The position numbers were made by a program, and so were the translations under genes. The notes beneath the pieces are model-generated. The model was not told the origin of the DNA and made no database searches. It worked only from the letters and a program-made list of their open reading frames with translations. 64,000 bases of DNA from Nereocystis luetkeana. Its lineage: Eukaryota > Sar > Phaeophyceae > Laminariales > Laminariaceae. The stretch is from positions 7,453,491 through 7,517,490 of the forward strand of contig JARUPZ010000014.1 of assembly GCA_031213475.1 (NCBI GenBank), in the 5' to 3' direction. Positions within the stretch are counted from its first letter, which is position 1; every line of letters begins with the position of its first letter. This document shows positions 1 through 11,755 of this stretch, one piece after another.

Positions 1-300
1 TCCATGGTGGGCCCGTGGCAGGTCCGTGGTGTCTTCATGATGGCTCCGTTGGGTCGTGGCGTGTTCGTTGAATGCGTCCATGGTGGGTCCGTGGTCAGGT
101 CCATGGTGCTTCCGTGGCCCGTCCACGGTTCCTGCATGCCCCGGGGTTGGTTTCATGGTGCTTTCGTTGCGTGGTGCGCACGTCGTGGCGGATCCGCGGA
201 CTCATCATGGTGCTTTCCGTGGTGGGTTCGGATCCATGGTGAGCCCATGATTGGGTCCATGATCTTGGTCCACGGGGCTTCCGTCGTGGGCCCATGCTGA
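1..300. repeat. degenerate CCATGGTG / GGTCCGTGG minisatellite
   Basis: The first 300 bases are built from variants of short words such as tccatggtg, gggtccgtgg and tccacgg, in loose tandem order. All six frames are open for a while because the repeat has few stops, so the small overlapping ORFs here are repeat artefacts. The left border is outside the window. Confidence 0.7.
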
Positions 301-340
301 TACCGTGGTACGCCCATGGTACCTACCCTCAAAATATGAC

Positions 341-441
341 TGGTAACCATAGTTAATAGGACCTATGGTATACACAAAAACCTATATATTTAACCATTTT
401 TTACTGACAACATTTGGTCCTATTAAATGCCCCCCGTAATA
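341..441 (+). mobile_element. 105-bp MITE family M1, copy 1 (left end worn)
   Basis: It carries the M1 body: ccatagttaataggacc, then cctatggt-acacaaaaacctatatatttaacca, then ttggtcctatta and a ccccccgtaata end. The left terminal TTACGGGGG is degraded. See the M1 finding for the family description. Confidence 0.75.
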
Positions 442-1585
442 GTGACCCCTTGACTAAGGTGAATTTTCTTGCCTCGTCGGAAAAACGCGCGCTCAGTTTT
501 TACGGATGCTACGGGGTGCGGCGAGAAACGTATGATAAGGTTACTTTTGCGGGGTGCAGCAAAGAAACGAACGAAAGTGTTAAATGTCGCGCCATGCGCC
601 ATGCAAATACGTGCGTGATGTCTTGAGGCCTGGCGGTTTGGCGAACGAACCAACCACAACGTTCGTAGCGGCTTTTGGTGAGTGGTGTGCTTGTAACTGG
701 CGTTTGTTTAGACTGTTGCTGGTGCTGCGCTACGGAAAGCAGCATAGCAGGGCGTACTTTCGAACGTACAAGTGGCGAACTGACTGTTTCCTGGTACTGC
801 ACACGCATGTTGCGTTCTTGGCGCGATGGGCTGGAACAGGACAGTGTTTGTCGTTTACTCGTGCCCATACTGCCTGTAGATACAGTATGAAACGGCCACT
901 GATAATATGAACCCTGAAAGTCAGTCCAGGCTCGATATATTGTTTGCACAATGGGTGCGCTTTTTACAGTAACTTTCGGGTACGCGTTTTACAATAACTT
1001 CAGCGTAGCCACTCCCAAATTTGAATTTTCCTTGTAAATCTCACTCACTGGTCGTTTTACCAGTGGATGTCCCGTACTGCATATATAGTACATAGTCTGC
1101 GGGAAGATGCTTCCGTTTATACTACTACTTTGGTGAAGCGTCCGCGGCAATGTTTGGGCGAATTCCCTTCGACTGATTGTTGCGCTGCTCGCCGTGCGCC
1201 AGCGATCGTGTTAAAACGTGGCCGGCCGAAGGAAACGCGGGACTAACGTGCGTGAGGTATTATAAGATTTGGGTGGGGTCTTGAAGCCCGGTTGACACAC
1301 GCCTTCCAAGCATAGTCTTCCCCAGTTGTTGTTGTTGGTGATCTTGATATCACGCCAGGTAATTGTCGTGCTGTGTGTCGTGACCAAGCACGTGGTACTT
1401 AGTAGGGGCAACATTGTGTCAACAAATAGACATGTGGGAAGACCAAACCTAACAAGCAAAGAACAATCAGTCTGGGTAGTAAGATCCTTCCCATTTCCAC
1501 GACCCGTTATTATATCACAACAAGAGTAAGACACAAGACGAAGTTCCCCGGAAACGTATCGCCCGGCCGATTTTTGTTCCAAAAG
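442..1585. other. non-coding stretch; missing 5' exon of the HAD gene may lie here or outside the window
   Basis: No reading frame here resembles a known family, and a 146-codon minus-strand ORF (509-949) has no recognisable motif. The HAD gene downstream needs a first exon carrying its start codon and probably a targeting peptide, ending in phase 0. I could not identify it with confidence, so it may be left of the window. Confidence 0.5.
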
Positions 1586-4500
1586 GCGTTCGACATTGAC
1601 GGCGTTCTTGTGCGGGGCCCGGAGGTCCTTCCTGGAGCGCGGGAGAGCTTGAGAGCTCTTGAGGATGCTTGCGTGCCGTTCGTCTTCGTCACCAATGGAG
1701 GAGGTAACCTCGTGGGGAGCTTTGTTCGTCCGTTTGTTTGCTTGTTATTATTTGTCTATTTATTTTTCGCAGTTTTCCTGCTCGGCCGGTAAATACAAAG
1801 GCTAATCTCACCGCAACTCCCCCATGCCGTCTTGGCAATAATGTAGATGGAGAGCGTTGGAGGAAACCCCTTGATCCTGGCTTGCACTCGTAGGTTTACG
1901 TTTCGCCTACATACGTAGCCGTGATTGTCACCTCCCACCGTTTCGAAAGGGGTACGTGGCAGGCAAGAATGGCAAGAATGGAGTACGCCCCCGCCCCCAC
2001 CCCGTCAGAAATAAAACCAATCTCCTGGACGCTGCCATTCACATGCAAGAAAGCCCGCCTCAAAAACAGTTCTTATTACGGGGGACCATAGTTAACAGGA
2101 CCTATGGTATAGATAAAAACCAGTATGTTTAACCATTTTTACTGACAAAATTTGGTCCTGTTAACTATGGCCCCCCGTAATAGTAGGATGCATCTCACGC
2201 TTCTTGCGACACGCCCAACGTCTCTCGAAGCGCTTCACGCTTGGTTTGAGCAATGTCTACCTAGATGTTGAAAGGCCGACGTGCTCCGTCCCGGTATAGT
2301 AAGGATGCGAGAGTCTATGGTCTATGGTTCACACGGTATCATTACGGCCATGCGCAACGTGAGTATGCCCCTCCCCCTTCCCCTCTGCCCCCCCTGCAGG
2401 TTGGACGGTGAAGGTGAACACCCTGGCGGTCACAGCTATATTGCATGATATATATATATATATATATATATACATACATACATACGAGTATCTGCTTCCG
2501 CCGGCTGCTGTTGATAGTGTTCTGATATTGCCCTGGAAGGCTGATTTTATTGTCCTACAGTAGGATTATCCGTATTGCGGGAGGCGTATCTTGAATGGGA
2601 AGACAGGGAACGGACGGATGGGATTGATGCATCACCCACCCCTGTCCTCAGAGACGTCATCGTGACCTTCAGCAATTTCCTAACACCTGACAGCTAACAA
2701 TATCTGCAGGGAAAGACAGAGAGGGGAGAGAGGGAGAGATTTTTGCACGGACGCCGTCTATACCAGGGAGTCCACCCACCTGTCTGCCCCCAGCCTACGT
2801 TTTGACCCAGAACAGCGACGTAAGCGCTTGACAGCTCAAACAACACGAGAGATGGAGAGATGGAGAGATAGAGAGATGTACACTTTTTAACGGACACTTT
2901 TCTTTGTCCGGCATCGATTCGCAGGTTGCACGGAGGAGGCAAAGGCGAAGGAACTGACGGCAAAGCTCGGTGTCGACGTGCGGCGGTCGATGGTGGTCCT
3001 GTCGCACTCTCCGATGAGGACGCTAGTCCCGGAGTACTCGGGGAAAAGAGTCATGGTGCTCGGATCGTCGGCGAAACGAATCGCAGAAGAAGACTTGGGC
3101 CTCTCAGAGACGGTTTGTGGGGTATTGTTTTTTGGTGGTGGTGTTGATTGTGATGATGGTGGTGTCGTCGGGGGGTAGTACTCTGTGAACGAGGGTCATC
3201 GTGCTGGGATCGTCGGCGAAGAAGCAGAGATCGCGCAGGAAGACTTGGTGCTCCCCGTATGCTTTCTGTTCTCTATGTTGTAGTGGTGGTGATGGGTGAT
3301 GGTGGCGGTTGTGGTGGGGGTGTTGTTGGTAGTAGTGTGCGGTGATGGCGGTGGTGGTTTGTGGCGTTGGTGCGGTGGTGGTGGTGGTGGTGTTGGTGTT
3401 GTTAGTTTTGTTGGCGGTGTTGATCATTGTGTTGTTGGTGTTGGCGGTTGTTGTGGGGTTGGTGGCAGTGGTGCACCCACCTGTCTGCGTCTCCAGGACG
3501 TGCTACGCGCACGCCATATCTCTACGGTGCACCGATCCAACTTGAGCTTGGGAACCTTTGAAGGTACTCGATACCCTTCTCCGGATGCTCACATCGCGTC
3601 TGCGCAGCAAGTGCGCGTGGGCATAGCTGGCTTGGGAGGTTCATCCTCGAACACATATGACCCCTCCCCACCGAGGAAACCCGGGAATGCACCCAGTATG
3701 TCCCCTGCCGGGCACAGATTGCCCTTGTAGGCTAACCCACTCGAGCGGTGTTCTTCTTTCGTGCAGCGGTGGTCCCCCTACATTGCTGGTTGAGGAGTGC
3801 CGGCTGCCCGCTGTAGTGCCATGAAATCGCTTGGAGCTGATGGGATTGACGAGTGTGGCATTGCACTATACTAATAGTCTCGGTTGCCGCTATCGAATAG
3901 CGCCAATACTGTTGGCTGGCACACACCAGCACTATGGAGGGACCATTAACGTACAGGAACGTCGACGCTGCGGCTGGAATTTGGTTTGTAACACCGCAGG
4001 TGACGCCCGAAGAATTTGCGGCGGAATGGCCCGGGATTTTCCACTTCACGGGAGACGGTTACTATGTCAAGCGGAACTTTCCCGAAAGGTATGGGGCCAC
4101 GTTTTGTTAAAATGTTGGGGTTTCATCTCACTTTATAAACCCTTGTACTATTTACGGGGGACCATAGGGAGTAAGACCACATATTGTTGGTAACAATAGC
4201 GAAACATGTGGGCTTCTGTGTGTATCGCAGGTCCTGTTTAATATGGACCCCCGTAATACTGAATTGTGCAGAACCGTACAGCAGATATCCACTCTTTTTC
4301 CAAGTGTTTTGTCCCCGCCCTGGGAGTGAGGTCCTGAAGGGGGTAGGGTGTCGCGGGGGTTCTGATGGAGGAGGCGTTACGACACGCTCGTGTCGCCAAA
4401 ACACAAAACCCTTCACACCTCGGACACCTCGTGAGTGATACGCTCCTGGGTACCCCGGTACCTACCAAACCTCACTGTTGTATTCGTTGTAGGGCACAAT

Positions 4501-7500
4501 TATTGCCCGGGGTACTCTCGAAGACTATGTCTCACCCAATGCACCCCCTGACGTCCTTGTTCCGATGTTTTTCTGGACCGTACCCAGGAAAGCATGTAGC
4601 GAGCAGCCTCGCCCCGTGTCTGCGATCATGGTTCTGCACGACCCGTTGGACTGGGCGCTGGAGGTACAAGTCGTTGTCGATGTTCTTCGCGGAGGTGATG
4701 CGGGCCCGTAAATAAGATGCTGCGAAAACGTCCCCCACACGAATGCCAAGCAATTTGTCCACCAAAGCGTACCTTGTATCAAGCATGATAACACCCCCCC
4801 TATATATATATGTTCCCTTTATATATCTGTAGACGGATTCCAAAGCTGATTTTCTCAATAGTAACGGGGGTAGTGCACACGCCGAGTGAACACGCATCTA
4901 TGGAAAAGACGTCGACGAGATTTTCCAAAACCTGCTATTTTTGTCATCGTGTGGGCCCACCCCACCTGGGTCTGGAGGAGATCGGCTCTGCAGGTAATCT
5001 TATCACCCGTGTGATACGGCACCTTTTGTTATCACCCGTGTGATACGGTACCACCCTGTACTCCTCTGCTACCACCATCATTTTTAGGGTGGTTCTGTAC
5101 TCCTCTGCTCTGGTAGCGCGTGTCTGAATACTGCACTGGGCTATTTTTACGGGGGACCATAGTAAATAGGACCTATGGTGCACACAAAAGCCTATATATT
5201 TACCTATTTTTACCAGCAACGTTTGGTTCTATTTACTGTGATCCCCCGCAATACTACGTACCATGCTTTTGTTTTATTTCTTTCGGGATCAGTATTGTTT
5301 CGGTGGTGCAAGGGGGGAGGGGGTAACGCTTGATTTGTTGCGATCCTGGCCTTTCCGCAACGATCAGCCCGGACAAAAGGATACCCTCCCTTAACGATAC
5401 GTACAAAAACACATACATAATGCATACATACATACATACATACATACATACATAATACATACATACATACATACATACATACATACATACATACATACAT
5501 ACATACATACATAAATACATACATACATTAATACATACACTCATACACACGGTAGTGCAATATCGATCCTTCCGCAACGATTAAAGTTAACCCTGTCGAG
5601 TACACCCCCCTCCCATTAATTCTGATCTATTGATTGTGCCGAAATCTCAAACCTATCTCAACGACCAACCATCGTGTGCACAAGGTTCCCCGCCGGGGTC
5701 GGGAGTCTCCTCGCAGACTCCCATGCATATCTCCAACCCGGACTTCGTGTTCGCGTCGGCGTACCAGGAGCCGAGATTCGCGGCGGTGAGTGAAACGGTG
5801 GAAGGGAAAACCCTGCGAGGCGTCCGCCTTGAAGCGCTTCTTCGCGTAGACTGATGCACACATGAGCCACCCTCACACCCTAAAATTTTGAGTAACGCCT
5901 GTGTTCAACCCCTTCAGAACCGTGCTCCCGTTTCGCAGACAAATTACTTGGGGTAAGAGTGTTATATATACTCAATCTGTTTCGGCGCAGTGCAGTACTC
6001 GCGCCTCGAGGGCGGAGATGAAATAGACCCATCAGCCAGAAATATTGCCTCACAAGGCAAAAATAAAAGTGCCAACTCCGCCGTGGGACGCGTCTCGTTA
6101 CGTGAAGTCTGAATGGGTAACACCCCCTCCCCCCCCCCCCCCCCCAAACATGCTGCCTCAAGTCTATAGCTGCAACTTTTTCGTGCGCGTTTATTTGTGA
6201 TCGGGAAAATCTCAGGGGGCGTTCGCCGATACCGTTCGAATGCTCTACTCCAAGAGGTACGGGACGGGCGAGCCAGAGATAGAGGTATTCGGCAAGCCCA
6301 CGAGGTCGACGTTCGACTACGCGCGGCAGCTCTTGGAGGATAGAAGAGCGGTGATTGGCCCGCCATCGCCGGCGGGGGTGTCCGTCGCGGGTGGGGACAA
6401 GCTAGAGAGGATTTACATGGTCGGAGGTAAGAAATGATTCCGCAGCAACAGCAGCACCGGTTCTGCCCTACAGGGGGATTTTTTCCAGGGGGGGGGGGGG
6501 TGTACTCGTGTAGTTCCGGGCTGTAGTCGTTTTTGACCATAGACATTCGCATCCCTACAATGCCGGGGGTGGAGCACGTCGGGTTTTCACCGATCAGGAA
6601 CAGACACATTTTTTGCTTCTTTGCTGCTTGTGTCAAGTCGTTTTTGCCCCTTTGATTGCGCATCCCTTTCAAAGCGGAGCGCCGGGGTAAGGTAGGGGCT
6701 GCTGTGTCGAGCCTCGACTCGTTTCTCACGCCAGCGGAGCGGGGCTCCCGAACCATTGAAGCTGGGTTAACCATTGCAGCTGAGTCAACTATTGCAGCAT
6801 AGTCAACCATTACCGCTAATTCAACCATCGAGAACGAGTCGACCATCGGAACCTAGTCAACCACTTCGGCGGAGTCAACCATCGCACCTGATTCAACCGT
6901 GGTGGCTGATTCAACCATCGCAACCGAGTCGGCCATCGCAACCCAGTCGACCACTGCAACTGAGTGAACCGTCGCAGCTGCGTCAACCATCGCAGCTGAG
7001 TCAGCCATTGCAACCGAGCAGCTACGTACCCAGTACTTATGGAATCCGATGTGTCGTTTTTCATATTTGTTTTCGTTCGATATCTATCTACGACAGCATG
7101 AACAGTAGCCGATGTTACCACGGTGTATGAGGCTTGATGGCCGTATCCATCGTAACTGGGCCTGGGAAGTACGAGGAGGTGACCGGCGACACAAGATAGC
7201 TCTGTGGTCTAAACCACTGATGCTGCGTCTGCGCCTCTGTGTGCGCGACCCATGTGGCGGTTGTGGGTGCCTGTGGGGTTTTGTTTCCGCGTCGGAGTAG
7301 ACGGTATCGGCATTTTCCTGTAAAGATATAGACGGCGAGCGCCTAGGCCACGCCCTTTCTTGCGCTTTCGTTTCAATATTTGTAGGCTAGATCAGTCGAA
7401 AGCCGGTATTTTTTTTCACGAGAGATGCACGCGCATGCGACGACTAAAGGGTACCAGGTACTGTCTTATGGTCGAAATTATGTATGATTGACTTAGGCTC

Positions 7501-10500
7501 CTCATTTGAGGCGCGCCCTACGTGCGCTGGAACATTTTATTCACACTAGGCCACGGGATTGATTGATTTTCCATCGGGTTATTATCTGCTTTGGGTTTCC
7601 ATAAAATGGCGTTTGTTTTGGTGAGTTAACCACCGTATACCACGTTGTACAATACCCCCGGCTTGGACGAAATTCCGAGCCAATTTCCTAGCAACGGGGG
7701 AGGGGGGAGCGGGGGCGGGGGCGCACACGCAGTAAAAATGATGGCCGTGGAAATATCGTTCGTCGAGCGAATCAGGTCGGGAATTCGTCAGAGGGGGTGT
7801 TTTATTTTATCACCCTGGTGTGATACGGAGGGTTGTAGGTCTCGAGGATAAGGCAACCTCCGGAAACGTAGGTGCTGCTGCGGCAAGGGGAGTTTATAAC
7901 GTTTTTGAAGCTCTTGACTTCAGGAGCTCTCTGCCCCACCCAAGAGGCAGAACAACTCGAACCCGAGATGAAGAATCCCAGATGACCCAACTAGATATAC
8001 AGCGAATGCTGTTGTAAGAATCTGGATGGGGTTCGAACGATCCTGGGTACGAGCTCTTAAGGGCCGTTCCTAACGAACCGAAAATAAGAAATCACGATTC
8101 GTGACTTTTTGTCATGCAAAAAAGATCACGATTCGTGACTTTTTGGCATGCAAAAAAGATCACGATCCCTGACATTTCAGTTTCTGACGGAAAAAAGCCG
8201 GAAAACGACACTTTTCATGACATTTTCAATTTGTAAAAGTGCCGATATTTCAAACCCGACGGTTTTAGCGGGTAGAGCCAACCCTCGCGAATGGGGGCAC
8301 GGCCATCATTCCGGGCCGGGCCGACCGCGCCTGGCCCGGCCCGTGGGATATTTCGAGTAACGGGACGAAGCTTGACCCAGCCTGCGAGATATCTAATTTC
8401 ACCGACGGTCGCCCAAGCGCGGTTCGCGAGATTCCATCTCGCAGGGCGTCCGCCCGGCCTGGCCTGTGGCATCCTCAGGTTTTCGCCTTTGTCTTCGAGC
8501 TGTGCCTCCTCCTCCTCCTCCTCCTCGAAATTTCGAGGCCACAACCCGCTCGTTAGCCCGCGTCCAGTGGTGTCTTTGGGTAGCCGCCCGTTGTGCACAG
8601 GCGGCGAACGAAACAGAGTCTGCCATGCCCCTATACTGGCATTCGGATTCCGTTGGTGCGCGTGGGTTGCGTAGTGCCTCGATCAGGGTAATTTGGAGAC
8701 ATGACACATGTCACGAATCGTGATTTTGTTGTTTTTCAAGGAAAACAAAAATGGCGTCATGGATCGTGTTGTGTTTTGTCGTGATTCACGCCCCAAAAAA
8801 TCACGATTCACGACAAAAGCCTCACGAATCGTTATTTTGTTTTGTTCGACAGGAGTGGCCCTAAGTGCAGGAGCCCCCGCCGGTCAGAAGTGTGTGTGTG
8901 TGTGTGTGTGAGTTTTTTTTTTGTTTTTTTCTTCTCAAAAGTGCCGCGTACCTCTGGGGTAGCGCCGGTCATGCGTCGCGTGCTACTATTTAGCTGTAGC
9001 ACTTTTCAACCCAAAAAATATGTTGATGCCTGGCCATTAACAGGCTCCTCAAACCAATGTCTTCGGAACAACATCAAATCTGGTGTAGCGTTTTGCATCA
9101 TTATTCGCGAAGCACGCAGGCTTTGAGACGGCACCGTAGGCTGTTCTCAAGCACAGTTTCGGGTAAGGTACAGAGCTTCTGTACTGTATGTAATCGAGTC
9201 TGGGCGCCGCAGAAAAGTTTCCGCTATATCCCCCTATCACCCACCAACTTCCACCGCGACATGGCCTGGAACGCATTCCAGGTCATACCTAACGTTCTTT
9301 GCAGCAAGCCATCCTTTCCGACGGTGCCGTTTTTGCGCCCTTGTTCTCCCTGCCATGGTTTGGAAAGCCCACAACCCGACCCGGCACATCTATCTCCCCA
9401 AACGTGTTCGGAAGCAAGCGATTCCAACACGGTTGCAGGTGGAGTTGTCCAATAGGCTTGTGGGATTGCCGGTTCTTGCCAGGGGAGAAACGCCGGGAGA
9501 AGTGCGTGGGCAGGAGTGCGATGGCTTGCTTCGGAATTCGTTATCTGAAAATAGATCGTTACCGGGTAGGCGGGTTGATGGTTTTCCACGCATTGGCAGG
9601 GGGAAGTGCTCAGAGAAATAGATTGCCCAGGAAACATGGTTTGCTGAAAAGCGTTAGGAAGTAGACGTGCCTGGTCGGCGGTTGGTAGGGCTTCCACACC
9701 TTGCTGGGAATATATACGCGGAGAAATACCACGCGCAGGAATGATGGGACTGCTTCGGAAAACGTTAGGGAATAGATTCCCGGGTTCTGGGTTTTCTCCA
9801 CCTGGGCAGGGGCAGATGCCCGGAGGTGAGGCATGCTTGGGAAGTATAGTTTGCTCAAAGCGTTAGGGAATAGATTCTCCGCGTCCCAGGTTGTTTCCAC
9901 AACTGCGTGGAGAGATGGCATGCTCGAGGGTCATGGATTGCTTCGGAGGTTCGGAAGTCAAGTTTACGGGTCGGGTTGTTAGTTTTCCACACCTTGGCAG
10001 GGGGAAATGCGCGCAGAAAGAGCAGAATCAGGGGTGTGATGAATTGCTTCGGACACAAGTAGTTTGAAGTACGTAGATGCGCCACGTCGGCGGGTTGAGG
10101 GTTTCCACGTCTTGGGAGGGAGAAATGCGCGGGTTAATTACATGCTTGGGACGGAGTTAGCATGGCGTGGACGAGAGTTTGGGGGCCAAGGGGGGAGGGC
10201 TGCCGAGTGTTTCGCATTTCTTGGCTTTCCCATAGAAAGTCCGATGGGGTTTCGCGTAAGACGAACAGGATCGCATGGGATATCTTGGGTGACGAATGGT
10301 ATCCCATGGGACATCTCGAGCAACAGATAGGACCCCATGGGACGTCCAATGAGGATATCGGGTAATATTTCTGAGCCGAACTGGTGGGGCTAATTTTGTG
10401 CCGATCGCGGTTGAAGAATGCCAGCTAGCAACTTCGGGAGAAAGGTGCTAAGCTGGTGAATCGTAGTTGTTTTCCGTAGCACCTTGGGCTGTACTGATTT

Positions 10501-11714
10501 CGGGGAGGAAGTGTAAATATTGGCTACTAGTGGTACGGTCGTGCGTTCCGCGGGCACTCCGGTGCTGTTGTTGGTGGTTATGGTGGTATGTTCGCTGTTG
10601 ATGTGGTTGTTTTTGGTGGTCATCGTGATAGTGTTGGCGTATGTGGTCGGCGTTCGCGTACGTTGCTGGCGGTTGTGTTCCTGCTTTTGTTGTGATTTGC
10701 GTTGTCTTTTCTTTGTTTTTGTTCTTCGCTCGTGCAGGTGTACGTGTTGCTGTTGCTACAGTATTTTTTTTGCGGGTTGTTGTGTTATGCTTTGCCTTGT
10801 TGAGTTTCATGCCGATGCTGCCGTTGTTGTGGTATTTCTGTTTTTTGGTGTTATTGTTGTTGGTCGTGCGGTTCGTGTTGTTGGCGGGGGTGGGTATCTA
10901 TTTCTCGGTGAAGGCAAAAGCTCGGAATTCAACGTGAGAGGCCAAAATATCATGCTGGCACATTGCGGCGGAGGGGAACGAAAACCATCAGGAGGCTGCT
11001 TACTCCCTTAGCCCTGTTACGACCGCAGTCCCGTTTTGGGGGCAAACCAGTCAAAATCTAAGTAATATGTCCCCGAAACGGGGCTGCAGTCCTGAAAGGG
11101 TCAAAAAGGTTCGGAGTTCTCTTCCACCGACGGACGTTGAGAGCAGCGTAAAAGCACATATTGACCGGATGTCCAAACCGTGGCCCAGATATCCCACGAA
11201 AAATGCTTCAAATCACAGATGGTCCCTAACCCTATGTATCCGAAAAATGGGCCACGTTTTGTCCGACAATGCGAAGGCGGTATCTGTGTCTACGGAGACC
11301 GACAACAACGCCAAGTCTGTCCTTACTAGGTGTGTTGACACAGACATGCCTGATTACATTTACCAGTGAAAAGCGTTTTCTTCGTCGCTGCGCTGTTCGC
11401 GGAAAACCTAGATCCCCCTTCCACTAGTTTGCTGTTGTAATATGCAACATTTTCCACCAACACCATCTTGCTTTGTTCGCCGAACGCTCTTCCGCCCGCT
11501 CCCTCCGCTCACCGCAGACAACCCGAGCGGAGACATCCGAGGGGCGAACGCCGCAGGGCTTCCCTGGGTTTCCAATCTCGTGAGAACAGGCGTCTACCGT
11601 GACACGGGCGGCGGGAACAACGACGCCTCGGACCCTGCACACTTTGTGCATGACCACGTCGGCGATTGCGTCGACTTCGTCCTGGAAGAAGAGGCGAGAT
11701 CGTCTCGCGATTAA
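1586..11714 (+). CDS. HAD-superfamily (subfamily IIA) hydrolase, CECR5/HDHD5-like, 7 exons, 5' exon missing
   Basis: Exons: 1586-1703, 2925-3112, 4000-4088, 4600-4694, 5685-5785, 6216-6426, 11518-11714. All use GT-AG sites, the phases close, and together they give 332 codons plus TAA. The order of motifs fits the CECR5/HDHD5 family: FDIDGVLVRG (HAD motif I, two acidic residues) and VTNGGG in exon 1; LSHSPMR and VMVLGSS in exon 2; VLHDPLDWALEVQ in exon 4; HISNPDFVFA and PRF in exon 5; EVFGKPTRSTFDYA (motif III Lys) in exon 6; MVGDNPSGDIRGANAAG (motif IV acids) split across exons 6 and 7, then LVRTGVY. The family is predicted phosphatase-like and mitochondrial in yeast and animals; its substrate is unknown. 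The exon 2-3 join (LGLSET/VTPEEF) matches the usual spacing, so no exon seems to be missing there. Exon 1 has no ATG: the start lies upstream. AATAAA occurs 36 nt after the stop. Confidence 0.93.
2076..2180 (+). mobile_element. MITE M1, copy 2 (intact, 105 bp)
   Basis: It begins TTACGGGGGACCATAG and ends CTATGGCCCCCCGTAA, with TA on both sides, and lies in the first recognised intron of the HAD gene. The ends are imperfect inverted repeats of about 27 bp. Confidence 0.9.
2449..2486. repeat. (TA)n then (CATA)n microsatellite
   Basis: A run of alternating TA passes into catacatacata. It is intronic. Confidence 0.9.
3187..3256 (+). pseudogene. decayed tandem duplicate of the 3' part of HAD exon 2
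   Basis: The segment gggtcatcgtgctgggatcg onwards repeats exon 2 (about 3045-3102), including the codons for RVxVLGSSAK and I-A-(E/Q)-E-D-L. A 5-nt net insertion after GSSAK breaks the frame, and no donor is kept at the end. It lies 75 nt after the real exon end, beyond a TGG-rich stretch. Confidence 0.75.
3286..3475 (+). repeat. GGT/GTT-rich low-complexity tract
   Basis: This is an irregular run of ggtggt, gttggt and ggcggt words inside intron 2 of the HAD gene. It keeps Val/Gly-rich frames open by composition only. Confidence 0.8.
4152..4256 (-). mobile_element. MITE M1, copy 3, internal part inverted
   Basis: It has TTACGGGGGACCATAG and GGACCCCCGTAA ends, but the internal segment reads as the reverse complement of copies 2, 4 and 9 (gttggtaac ... 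cttctgtgtgtatcgcaggtcc). It lies in HAD intron 3. Confidence 0.88.
5005..5047. repeat. tandem pair of ATCACCCGTGTGATACGG palindromes
   Basis: Two near-palindromic tatcacccgtgtgatacgg units sit 26 bp apart. Related sites occur at about 7808, 19907, 50815 and 50887. Confidence 0.7.
5147..5251 (+). mobile_element. MITE M1, copy 4 (105 bp)
   Basis: It has TTACGGGGGACCATAGTAAA at the left and TTTACTGTGATCCCCCGCAA at the right, with the body in the same orientation as copy 2. It lies in the HAD intron between exons 4 and 5. Confidence 0.9.
5411..5550. repeat. (CATA)n microsatellite
   Basis: About 140 bp of catacata with a few interruptions. The Met-Tyr-Val-Cys ORFs on the minus strand are products of this repeat. 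Confidence 0.95.
6750..7022. repeat. 18-bp minisatellite, about 15 units
   Basis: Units follow the pattern gagtcaaccatcgcagct with substitutions (gagtcgaccatcggaacc, gattcaaccgtggtggct and so on). As 18 is divisible by three, several frames stay open on both strands and give hexapeptide-repeat ORFs. The array is in the last HAD intron, 0.3 kb after exon 6, so coding use is unlikely. Confidence 0.85.
8061..8861. mobile_element. 801-bp non-autonomous element with inverted ends and TAA flanks (Harbinger-like)
   Basis: The left end gggccgttcctaacgaac and the reverse complement of the right end, gggccactcctgtcgaac, match, and both continue into AT-rich sequence with AACGATTCGTGA or ATCACGATTCGTGA. 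TAA lies immediately outside each end (8058-8060 and 8862-8864). The subterminal zones hold several copies of the palindrome AATCACGATTCGTGATT. There is no transposase ORF; the centre is GC-rich. A 3-bp TAA duplication suggests PIF/Harbinger mobilisation (inference). Confidence 0.8.
9240..10150. repeat. degenerate array of ~100-bp units, first part inverted
   Basis: Recurring blocks are ttttccacaccttggcaggg, ggaaatgcgcgcagaaa, attgcttcggaa and gcgttaggaa-taga. They run forward from about 9520 to 10150, while 9240-9440 contains their reverse complements (tttggaaagcccacaacccg, cgttcggaagcaagcgattcc). The array is head-to-head inside the last HAD intron. All ORFs over it are repeat artefacts. 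Confidence 0.75.
10520..10900 (+). repeat. GTT/GTG-rich low-complexity tract
   Basis: This long T/G-rich stretch yields a Val/Leu/Cys-rich plus-strand ORF that looks like membrane segments. The bias is compositional (gttgttggtggtt), and the stretch sits in the last HAD intron. Confidence 0.65.
11008..11104. mobile_element. TTAA-family MITE M2, copy a
   Basis: It contains gaccgcagtcccgttttggg and the inverted match cgaaacggggctgcagtcc around a short centre, with worn TTA/TCAA edges. It lies 0.4 kb before the last HAD exon. Confidence 0.85.
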
Positions 11715-11749
11715 CGGTCTTTGGGGTCTTGAAGGAAAAAACAAAAAAT

Positions 11750-11755
11750 AATAAA
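11750..11755 (+). terminator. candidate poly(A) signal AATAAA of the HAD gene
   Basis: AATAAA starts 36 nt after the TAA stop of the last HAD exon in an A-rich run. Whether this organism uses the canonical hexamer is not known from the sequence. Confidence 0.4.

Noticed and set aside
3994..4000. Possible missing exon between HAD exons 2 and 3
   Set aside because: Joining LGLSET directly to VTPEEF keeps phase and matches the family spacing, so no extra exon is needed.
5210..5577. Met-Tyr-Val-Cys repeat ORFs
   Set aside because: They come from the CATA microsatellite in an intron.
5962..6846. 294-codon minus-strand ORF
   Set aside because: It is antisense to HAD exon 6 and to the 18-bp minisatellite, which keeps the frame open.
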